From Candidatus Woesearchaeota archaeon (GTDB lineage: Archaea > Nanobdellota > Nanobdellia > SCGC-AAA011-G17 > UBA489): a DNA stretch of 5,849 bases. The DNA is taken from the NCBI GenBank assembly GCA_030679025.1, contig JAUXTV010000147.1, forward strand, positions 1 through 5,849, written 5' to 3'. Below, piece after piece: positions 1 through 5,496 of this stretch. The position numbers and the translations under genes were made by a program. Every line of letters starts with the position of its first letter. The first letter of the stretch is position 1. The notes beneath the pieces were generated by a model. That model was not told the origin of the DNA. It saw only the letters and a program-made list of their open reading frames with translations, and ran no database searches.

Positions 1-3000
1 AAAAATACCCGGATAATCGCGTTGACAAAAACGCAAGTTCCACAGTCGTTCAAAATAAATTTACAGAATGGAGCATCAATTACGAGTTCTGCGATAACTA
101 AATATTTATCCATTAATGATGAAGGAGTTGTATGGAAACAAGCAGATGAAATAACACCAGAAGAGTACGTTTTTGTTCCGAGAAAGCTTGCATTTGAAGA
201 CAGTATTCAAAAAATAGATCTTTCTCAATTAAGAGAGAAAGATAAGTGGGTAGTAGAACTAAAAGAAGGGTTCATAAAGAAACTCTTCAAGAGAAATCAT
301 ATTTTTCTAAAAGAATTAGAAGAGTTGGAACAGAAAAAGATGCTTCCAGAAACTTCTATGCGAAATAAAATTATAAATCTATTACTGAACAAGGAAATAA
401 CGAAGAGCTATATTGAGAAAAAACTACAAATATCAAGAAAAGCACTCAATAACTATCTTAAGCCACTTATAAAACAACAGATAGTAAAAAACAGCGAAGG
501 AAAATTAAGCATATATGCATCACTTATTGATCTAAATAATGAGGTAGAAGCTCTTGCACGAAAAGAAAATAAAAAAGTATATCCTTTAAAAAAAAGTTAT
601 TTTATTGCTAAACCAGAGATATTAGATGAAGACTTAGCGAAACTAATTGGATTAGTTATTGCAGATGGCCATATAGGCCCTTATAGGGTTAATCTTTCTG
701 GAGAAACCAGCAGTATTGGAAGAGAAATTTATAATAAAAAATTTAACAAAGACAGAAGGTTAGATTTTCAAAAAATAGATAGACTTGAAATGTACTCACG
801 ATCATTTTCAAAATTATTAGAGGAGTATTTTGGTCTCCATTCGGGAAAGAAAGCTTATACAGTAAAAGTCCCCGAACAATTCTATAATTCACCAAATTCA
901 GTAAAAGCGGCGTTTTTAGCGGGAATATTGGAAGGTGATGGAAGTCCGACAGATACTTTAAGATTTAATACAATGAGCTATGGATTAGCATTAGGGATAG
1001 CACGATTATTGACCAGTTTAGGAATCCTCTCATCGATCAAGAAATACAATGTCTATGTTGTCCAAATTGCTGGAGGTTACGAGAGTTTTGAAAGATTAGT
1101 AGAGCAAATACTTCCTTATATGAAGCTAGAAAGAAAAAGAAAAAAATTGCTTGCGTTTTTAGATAGAATTAAAAAAATATCAAGAATAATCTATCCTATC
1201 AAGGCGGGATTAAAACAGGTAAGAGACGAGCATGGTGTAGTGCTTAATGATAATATGTATCGTTATCTTTCTCCAAATATGGCATATAATATTAATAGCA
1301 ATGTTCTTGGGTATTTCATACAAAAGTTAGGTCATCTAGAAAATCAATTTGTGCAGGAAATAAAGCAGATATATCTCTCAGATGCTGTTCCGTGTAAGGT
1401 AATAAGCGTAGAACAAGGTGAGGGAGGAGTCATGTACGACTTGACAACCCAATATTCTAATTTTATCGCGGGAAATATTCCTGTCGTTCTGCATAATACA
1501 GTTATGGATGGATTAAAGAGCAGAGGTAAGGTTGTGGTTATTGGTGCAACTAACCGTCCAAACTCTATAGATCCTGCGTTGCGTCGTCCTGGTCGTTTCG
1601 ATCGTGAAATCCAAATTGGCGTTCCTAATAAAGCTGGTCGATTAAACATCTTAAAGATTCACACGCGTAACATGCCTATAGAAGGGACATTATATGTAGA
1701 CCTTCTTTCAAAAATAGCGTTATCAAGAACTGAGGATTATTTAAAAGAAAATAAATTGGAAAAAGAAAACACAGAAGAGCAAATTAAAAATAATATTATA
1801 GAAAAAGAAAAAGCAGAAAAAGAATTGAGAGAATTAAAGAATAAAAAAGTAAATGAAAAATCAGTGATAGATAAAATGACCAATCTAGCTTCAGGGTTAA
1901 ACGCTAAAATAGAAAAATTCGAGAACTCCATCAATGGATTGAATATTAAAATAGAAAAATTCGAGAGAATTATTAAGTTATTCTCACATAAAGGAAATCT
2001 TGCTGAGTTGACTTCAGAACTAATGGAATTGAATAAGAATATCAATAAATTAGAAAAGGAAGATCCTAGAGTTGAATTTTTGAAAAAAAAGAAAGATAAG
2101 CTTTCTCAAAATGTTTATGTAGTATTAAGTGATTTACTAGAACTTAAAATAGTGGATTCATATTTTTACGAATTATGTAGAGAGGAAGGTAAGAAAAGAG
2201 ATTTAGAAAAATTGGCAGAGATCACTCACGGTTTTGTTGGTGCGGATCTGCAAGCATTGTCCAAGGAAGCAGCTATGGCTGTTATTCGAAAAGTATTGCC
2301 TGAAAGAGATGAAAGTGGAAAGATTCCTCCAGAAACATTGAAAAAGTTAATTATTACTGCAGAAGATTTCAAAGCAGCATTAAAGCTCGTTCGTCCATCG
2401 GCTCTTCGTGAAGTCTTGATTGAAAGACCTAATGTTTCATGGAGTGATATTGGTGGTCTGGAAGAATTGAAGCAGCAATTGAAAGAAGCAGTAGAATGGC
2501 CACTCAAAAATCCAAAGATGTTTACTAATATGGGTATAAAACCCCCTCGAGGTATTCTAATTTATGGCCCTCCAGGAACAGGAAAAACTATGTTAGCAAA
2601 AGCTGTTGCTCATGAATCTGAAGCAAATTTTATTTCTGTCAAAGGACCTGAAGTGATAAATAAATATGTTGGTGAATCAGAAAAGGCAGTCCGTAAAATT
2701 TTTGAAAAAGCAAGACAAGCAGCTCCAACGATTATTTTCTTCGACGAAATTGATTCTATTGCTCCACGAAGAGGAACAGATATTGGTTCTAGTGTGACAG
2801 AACGTATCGTTAACACCTTGCTCGTGGAGATGGATGGTCTAGAAGAATTGACAGACGTGGTGGTCATCGCAGCAACCAACCGTCCGGATTTGATGGATCC
2901 AAGTTTATTGCGTCCAGGTCGTTTCGATCGTGTTATTGCAGCACCCATGCCTTCAAAAGAAGCACGTAAAGCAATCTTGCAAGTCCATATAGGTAAAGTG

Positions 3001-3279
3001 CCAACCAAAGACGTCGATATAGATAAATTAGTAGAAAAAACTGAAGGCTATAGTGGCGCGGATATTTGTGGTGTTGTTCGTGAAGCAGCCATGCATGCTC
3101 TTCGTAAGAATAATGAAGCAACTGAAGTAACTAACGCAGACTTCGAAGAATCATTAAAAAAAGTCTTACCTTCACTGAAAGAGGAAGATCTCAAGAGATA
3201 CAAGGATGTTGAGGAGAAATACTTGAGAAAAGCAAAGATTGCTTCTGTCGTTGCACAAAGACCAAGTTATTTAGGATAA
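1..3279 (+). CDS. cdc48: Cdc48/VCP/VAT-family AAA ATPase, intein-containing, 5'-partial
   Basis: Cdc48 is a cytosolic hexameric unfoldase that threads proteins through its pore using two ATPase rings. The frame has no stop back to position 1, so the true start is outside the window. After the intein (1-1497) the host protein resumes with T-V-M-D-G-L, then D1 sensor 1 (Asn codon 1552) and the arginine fingers of RRPGRFDRE (1582-1608). A coiled-coil insertion (about 1687-2196) splits the D1 lid, which resumes at DLEKLAEITHGFVGADL. The D1-D2 linker runs to about 2430. D2 is intact: Walker A GPPGTGKT (2566-2589), pore-loop Tyr in KYVGES (codon 2665), Walker B IIFFDEID (2731-2754), sensor 1 AATN and fingers LLRPGRFDR (2905-2931). 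The protein ends in SYLG, with Tyr one place off from a strict HbYX tail. Host Arg codons are mostly CGT, whereas both insertions use mainly AGA. The N-domain and D1 Walker motifs are not visible. Family assignment is secure. Confidence 0.97.
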   Translation, partial: KNTRIIALTKTQVPQSFKINLQNGASITSSAITKYLSINDEGVVWKQADEITPEEYVFVPRKLAFEDSIQKIDLSQLREKDKWVVELKEGFIKKLFKRNHIFLKELEELEQKKMLPETSMRNKIINLLLNKEITKSYIEKKLQISRKALNNYLKPLIKQQIVKNSEGKLSIYASLIDLNNEVEALARKENKKVYPLKKSYFIAKPEILDEDLAKLIGLVIADGHIGPYRVNLSGETSSIGREIYNKKFNKDRRLDFQKIDRLEMYSRSFSKLLEEYFGLHSGKKAYTVKVPEQFYNSPNSVKAAFLAGILEGDGSPTDTLRFNTMSYGLALGIARLLTSLGILSSIKKYNVYVVQIAGGYESFERLVEQILPYMKLERKRKKLLAFLDRIKKISRIIYPIKAGLKQVRDEHGVVLNDNMYRYLSPNMAYNINSNVLGYFIQKLGHLENQFVQEIKQIYLSDAVPCKVISVEQGEGGVMYDLTTQYSNFIAGNIPVVLHNTVMDGLKSRGKVVVIGATNRPNSIDPALRRPGRFDREIQIGVPNKAGRLNILKIHTRNMPIEGTLYVDLLSKIALSRTEDYLKENKLEKENTEEQIKNNIIEKEKAEKELRELKNKKVNEKSVIDKMTNLASGLNAKIEKFENSINGLNIKIEKFERIIKLFSHKGNLAELTSELMELNKNINKLEKEDPRVEFLKKKKDKLSQNVYVVLSDLLELKIVDSYFYELCREEGKKRDLEKLAEITHGFVGADLQALSKEAAMAVIRKVLPERDESGKIPPETLKKLIITAEDFKAALKLVRPSALREVLIERPNVSWSDIGGLEELKQQLKEAVEWPLKNPKMFTNMGIKPPRGILIYGPPGTGKTMLAKAVAHESEANFISVKGPEVINKYVGESEKAVRKIFEKARQAAPTIIFFDEIDSIAPRRGTDIGSSVTERIVNTLLVEMDGLEELTDVVVIAATNRPDLMDPSLLRPGRFDRVIAAPMPSKEARKAILQVHIGKVPTKDVDIDKLVEKTEGYSGADICGVVREAAMHALRKNNEATEVTNADFEESLKKVLPSLKEEDLKRYKDVEEKYLRKAKIASVVAQRPSYLG
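355..535 (+). other. Helix-turn-helix-like segment inside the intein
   Basis: About 60 residues between the Hint part and the first LAGLIDADG motif read as a small winged-helix or HTH unit. A first helix (MRNKIINLLLNKE) is followed by a turn with ITKSYIEKKL, a recognition-like helix (SRKALNNYLKPLIKQ) and a short strand (IVKNSEGKLSIYA). The pattern of a helix, the phrase 'I...L.IS...L..YL..L...' and a charged hairpin is typical of archaeal DNA-binding wHTH domains. It probably helps the endonuclease recognise DNA. This assignment rests on pattern only. Confidence 0.6.
613..1190 (+). other. LAGLIDADG homing endonuclease domain of the intein
   Basis: This is the DNA-cutting part of the intein, which would nick an intein-free cdc48 allele so that repair copies the element in. 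Two motifs about 90 codons apart, LIGLVIADG (643-669) and LAGILEGDG (916-942), form the expected paired helices with one metal-binding Asp each. The downstream stretch ending in RLLTSLGILSSIKK (about 991-1047) fits the helix usually found after the second motif. No stop or frameshift interrupts it. The region after about 1190, before block F, may be an extra DNA-contact subdomain, but that is inference. The domain edges are approximate. Confidence 0.88.
1687..2196 (+). other. Coiled-coil insertion in the small lid subdomain of Cdc48 D1
   Basis: In ordinary Cdc48, the helix ending KIHTRNMP is followed after a few residues by DVDLEKLAEITHGF. Here about 165-170 extra residues separate NMPI (ending 1680) from DLEKLAEITHGF (from 2200). 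The insert is very rich in Lys, Glu, Asn and Leu/Ile with heptad-like hydrophobic spacing. It has few Pro or Gly, with breaks at FSHKGN (1981-1998) and EDPR (2059-2070). This suggests a long helical arm folding back as a hairpin (inference). The end (about 2100-2190) is more hydrophobic and aromatic (VYVVLSDLLEL, SYFYELC) and may pack on the ring. There are no Hint, Walker or nuclease motifs. All six Arg codons are AGA, against mostly CGT in the flanking ATPase. Confidence 0.85.
1891..1974 (+). repeat. Two tandem 42-bp units (14 residues each) in the coiled coil
   Basis: Unit 1 (1891-1932) encodes SGLNAKIEKFENSI and unit 2 (1933-1974) encodes NGLNIKIEKFERII. The DNA shares an exact 20-base stretch at 1905-1924 and 1947-1966, offset by 42 bases. 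The 14-residue period equals two heptads, so the duplication lengthens a coiled coil without shifting its register. The near-identical DNA suggests a fairly recent duplication. Confidence 0.85.
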
Positions 3280-3791
3280 CGGAGAGGAAATTCAGTATCT
3301 TTAACATGTTTCTCAAAATAAGTAAGATTTCCAGCACCAGTTAAAACAACAATTATGCCTCTAGTTTGTATTAAGATCTCAATATTTTTAACCATTTCTT
3401 CATTTCTTCTTTTGTTTTTTTCTACATCTATATATTCTCTATAAAATCCAATTTTTTTGCAATAATATTTTTTATTAAAGTCTTTCCAGTTATATTTCTT
3501 TATTATTGCTAATTGTTTGTCAAGTATTCTCTTACGATGTTCAGCAGTAAGACCTTCTTTTAATACATTAATAGGAGAATCAAAACCATTCACTTGTATT
3601 TTATGTTTCTTAGCCCATTTATACCCAAATACCATTTCCGGAGGATATGGTTTTAGTTTTTTGTTGTCAAGATCCTCTTGCGCGATTTCAACAAGAAGTT
3701 GATTAGGTTTATAGTTGCTTAGTAATAACTCTAACTCTTTTTCATCAGTTACACCACAATGTATAGTTCCAATGAAAATAATTCTTCTCAT
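3267..3791 (-). CDS. TraB/GumN (TIKI-like) family protein, short form
   Basis: A 174-residue protein that I place in the TraB/PrgY/GumN superfamily by motif order. This superfamily includes proposed metal-dependent peptidases, and the archaeal members are uncharacterised. Visible are a first strand ending GTIH (residues 8-11), LLVEI with Glu35 in the second conserved block, GFDSP around residues 69-73, RRNEEMVKNI with Arg129 near the end, and a final strand VVLTGAGNL (149-156). Relatives usually have His where Asn155 stands (GAGHL), so catalysis may be altered. No signal peptide or membrane helix is apparent, so it is probably cytosolic. Its ATG overlaps the stop of the upstream aminopeptidase gene as ATGA (3788-3791), implying one operon and translational coupling. 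Its last 13 bases overlap the end of convergent cdc48. The family call is moderate; the function is unknown. Confidence 0.68.
   Translation of the reverse strand: MRRIIFIGTIHCGVTDEKELELLLSNYKPNQLLVEIAQEDLDNKKLKPYPPEMVFGYKWAKKHKIQVNGFDSPINVLKEGLTAEHRKRILDKQLAIIKKYNWKDFNKKYYCKKIGFYREYIDVEKNKRRNEEMVKNIEILIQTRGIIVVLTGAGNLTYFEKHVKDTEFPLRYPK
3403..3421 (+). terminator. Possible T-rich terminator for cdc48
   Basis: On the plus strand 16 of 19 bases are T (TTTCTTCTTTTGTTTTTTT), about 125 bases past the cdc48 stop. Archaeal RNA polymerase terminates at oligo-T tracts without needing a hairpin. The same bases encode a Lys/Arg-rich stretch of the convergent TraB-like gene, so the tract may simply reflect coding sequence. 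No better candidate is closer to the stop. Confidence 0.25.
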
Positions 3792-4654
3792 TTAGTTAAA
3801 ACACCAGTGCCGACCATTATAGTATGTTCTTCTTGAGTAACTAAGCCACCACTTTTTTCAGGCAGCTGTCCATATTGGGAAATCACTTGTTCTTTTTCTA
3901 AATAATTAAGTAAGAATTGATAATTAGGAATATGTTTCACCCAACGTACAGTAAAAGGTAAAGTCTTCCATTCTTTCATGATATGTTGAATCATCTTTCG
4001 TGCTCCATCAAGACGAACAGGTTTTGGATTAATTAAAGCATAAATGCCAGAAGGTTTGCCTTCTTTGATCATCCCTTCGCCGTCAGTGACAAAAGGTTCG
4101 ATAGCAATTCTTTGTCCTTCTGTTAGTTTAGTCGGATCTTTATTATCATAATTAGGAATCGTAGGTTTAGTATGTACTTCCCATAGACCTACACCATGTC
4201 CACAGAGATTGCGAATCGGATTATAACCATAACCTGTAATAACTTCTTCTACAGCAGCACCAATTTTGCCAACTTGAACACCAGGGCTTACAACATCTAT
4301 AGCGGCTTTCAAAGCAGCAGTAACAGCTTCTCGCATTTTTTTGTATTTGTCAACGCCACCAACTTCAATAGTTACAGCAGTATCAGTGACATGACCTTCA
4401 ATATGTGTTCCCAAATCTAATTTTAAGAGATCGCCTTTTTGTACAACAATAGGATCCTCTACAAAAGGACAGTAATGAGCAGCCATAGTGTTCAAAGAAA
4501 TATCAACAGGGAATGCTGGTTTGCCGCCTAATGATATAATCTTTTGTTCTACTTTGTCAGCAATATCAACAATCCTAGCACCAGGTATACAGAGCGTTTT
4601 ACCATATTCTCGTGCCTGTGACGATATTTTGCCTGAAAGAATCCATGGTTCCAT
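3788..4654 (-). CDS. map: Methionine aminopeptidase, type II (archaeal)
   Basis: This enzyme removes the initiator methionine from nascent proteins in the cytosol using a two-metal centre. The 288 residues match the usual archaeal length, and the helical insert region that marks type II enzymes is present between His153 and Glu276. All five metal ligands are visible: Asp80 (KLDLGTH), Asp91 (VTDTA), His153 (CGHGVG), Glu186 (IEPF) and Glu276 (QEEHTI). Substrate-binding His60 lies in LNTMAAHYCPF and His161 in EVHTKP. The ATG at 4652-4654 is chosen because MEPWILSGKI is the normal family N-terminus and a TATA box sits about 27 bases upstream, fitting a leaderless transcript. It is the first gene of a two-gene operon, its TGA sharing bases with the next gene's ATG. 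It diverges from the transglycosylase gene. Nothing suggests loss of activity. Confidence 0.97.
   Translation of the reverse strand: MEPWILSGKISSQAREYGKTLCIPGARIVDIADKVEQKIISLGGKPAFPVDISLNTMAAHYCPFVEDPIVVQKGDLLKLDLGTHIEGHVTDTAVTIEVGGVDKYKKMREAVTAALKAAIDVVSPGVQVGKIGAAVEEVITGYGYNPIRNLCGHGVGLWEVHTKPTIPNYDNKDPTKLTEGQRIAIEPFVTDGEGMIKEGKPSGIYALINPKPVRLDGARKMIQHIMKEWKTLPFTVRWVKHIPNYQFLLNYLEKEQVISQYGQLPEKSGGLVTQEEHTIMVGTGVLTK
3802..3805 (-). promoter_or_regulatory. Possible Shine-Dalgarno (GGTG) for the TraB-like gene
   Basis: On the minus strand GGTG lies 10 bases before the ATG of the TraB-like gene, within the last codons of map (GTG VLTK). GGTG is the core of the archaeal anti-SD complement, and internal operon genes are those expected to use it. 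A four-base match can occur by chance, so this is weak. Termination-reinitiation at the ATGA overlap may suffice. Confidence 0.35.
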
Positions 4655-4677
4655 AATCTTTAAAAACCAGGTAGGGG

Positions 4678-4685
4678 TTTAAATA
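4678..4685 (-). promoter_or_regulatory. TATA box of the map operon (leaderless)
   Basis: Read on the minus strand, TATTTAAA is centred about 27 bases upstream of the A of the map ATG (4654). Archaeal TATA boxes sit about 26-27 bases before the start site, so transcription would begin at or next to the ATG, giving a leaderless mRNA. No SD-like sequence precedes this ATG, which agrees. The promoter would drive both map and the TraB-like gene. Confidence 0.6.
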
Positions 4686-4698
4686 GATAACCAATAGA

Positions 4699-4708
4699 TT
4701 TATAAATA
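4699..4708 (+). promoter_or_regulatory. TATA box of the transglycosylase gene (leaderless)
   Basis: TTTATAAATA is a near-ideal archaeal TATA box, centred about 28 bases before the ATG at 4732. This implies a start site at the ATG or a base or two before it, and so a leaderless transcript. No Shine-Dalgarno is present between 4709 and 4731. Only 13 bases separate it from the oppositely oriented map TATA box. Confidence 0.7.
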
Positions 4709-4731
4709 ATTGACTACTATAAAGTAATAAA

Positions 4732-5496
4732 ATGAAACACCCTAAAGTATTTGCATTGGTAACAGGAGCAGCACTTATTACAGGTCTTAATTATTTACAT
4801 AATCTACCTTACAAAGAAAAACAACGGGCTCCTGTAGAGATTAATTCCTTAGTATTGCCAACAACTATTACCGAAGATGTTGTAGCGACAGTAATGCAAA
4901 TAGAATCTCATGGTAACCACAAAGCACGAAGATATGAGCCTCACATTAATGATACTAGTTATGGATCAATGCAGATTTTAACACAAACTGCTAGAGTATT
5001 AGAAAAAAAACATGAAGACTTACCACGCTTAGGAACTACTCCGGAAGAAATCGAACAAAGTTTATTACAACCAGAGATTAATAGAGCCTATGGGGAAAGA
5101 CTCTTACAAGACAATTTTGCATTTTATGGAAATGTTTCTTTAGCTGTTGCAGCTTATAACTCAGGCAGATTAGCACCTAAAAATGCACGTATACAACAAC
5201 AATTAAATGATCTTCTTGGAACAGCACTACAATTAGATGGAGATTTAGGTAGAGAATCCAGAAGAGCAATAGTACAATTTCAAGAAATCTACAATGAAGA
5301 GAATCCTGAAAATCTTTTAGCAGTCGATGGTAAGTTAAGTGATGTAACTTATCAAGCATTGCAACAAGTATGGCAAAAAAACTTTCCTACTAAAGAGAAT
5401 CCAAAAGGTATCATTCCTCAAAACAACAGAACTCCTTATCATATGCAGAAGTTCATGCAGACTCTTGAAGAAATAGTCTTAAGTAAAGGCAGCTAG
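4732..5496 (+). CDS. Lytic transglycosylase (SLT/GH23-like) with C-terminal peptidoglycan-binding-like domain, exported or membrane-anchored
   Basis: Enzymes of this family cleave the MurNAc-GlcNAc bond of murein. Residues 1-20 carry a short positive start (MKHPK) and a hydrophobic stretch (VFALVTGAALITGL), so the protein is probably exported or anchored with its enzyme part outside. The catalytic domain (about 46-148) shows the family's three signatures: Glu58 in VMQIES as the catalytic acid, SYGSMQI at 76-82, and AVAAYNSG at 138-145. The domain is short, and the next part follows directly. Residues about 151-212 resemble a PG_binding_1 three-helix unit (LLGTALQLDGDLG, AIVQFQ, LLAVDGKLS, TYQAL). 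The rest is a polar tail. The ATG is supported by the TATA box at 4699. Its last 18 bases overlap the convergent nuclease gene. An archaeon has no murein, so the target is likely foreign. The family is clear; the biological role is inferred. Confidence 0.86.
   Translation: MKHPKVFALVTGAALITGLNYLHNLPYKEKQRAPVEINSLVLPTTITEDVVATVMQIESHGNHKARRYEPHINDTSYGSMQILTQTARVLEKKHEDLPRLGTTPEEIEQSLLQPEINRAYGERLLQDNFAFYGNVSLAVAAYNSGRLAPKNARIQQQLNDLLGTALQLDGDLGRESRRAIVQFQEIYNEENPENLLAVDGKLSDVTYQALQQVWQKNFPTKENPKGIIPQNNRTPYHMQKFMQTLEEIVLSKGS

Larger units (their letters stand above)
1..1497 (+). mobile_element. Intein with LAGLIDADG homing endonuclease inserted in Cdc48 D1 (5'-partial)
   Basis: This is a self-splicing protein element embedded in frame in Cdc48. 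The splice N-terminus (block A) is beyond the left edge; about 499 residues are visible. In order: a Hint strand region with the block B position (about 61-108) and a following VWKQADEITPEEYVFVPRKL stretch typical of Hint folds; a helix-turn-helix segment (about 355-535); LAGLIDADG motif 1, LIGLVIADG (643-669, Asp codon 664); motif 2, LAGILEGDG (916-942, Asp codon 937); then block F with YDLTTQYSNFIAG (about 1435-1473) and block G VVLHN (1483-1497). The next residue is Thr (1498-1500), the expected +1 nucleophile. Comparison with Cdc48 relatives places the junction just before the T-(V/L)-M-D-G helix between Walker B and sensor 1 of D1. Both endonuclease Asp residues are kept, so homing activity is plausible. 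The usual block B His is not seen. Arg codons are mostly AGA, unlike the host. Confidence 0.93.

Noticed and set aside
22..24. TTG at 22 as the start codon of the long ATPase/intein frame
   Set aside because: The frame stays open to position 1 and begins in the middle of an intein. The intein N-terminus and Cdc48 N-half must lie upstream.
1737..2045. Minus-strand open frames opposite cdc48 (also at 1344-1649, 2226-2507, 2610-3008)
   Set aside because: They are antisense to conserved coding sequence and have low-complexity or unrecognisable translations, with no promoter or SD support.
1687..2196. A second intein or a homing element in D1
   Set aside because: There is no Cys/Ser-led block A, no block B or F pattern, no HN before a Cys/Ser/Thr, and no LAGLIDADG motif. 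It reads as coiled coil only.
3268..3276. C-terminal HbYX motif for docking to the proteasome
   Set aside because: The last three residues are Tyr-Leu-Gly, so Tyr is third from the end, not second. It resembles but does not match the motif.
4732..5496. Phage endolysin in a provirus
   Set aside because: No capsid, tail, holin, terminase or integrase genes flank it; the neighbours are chromosomal archaeal genes.
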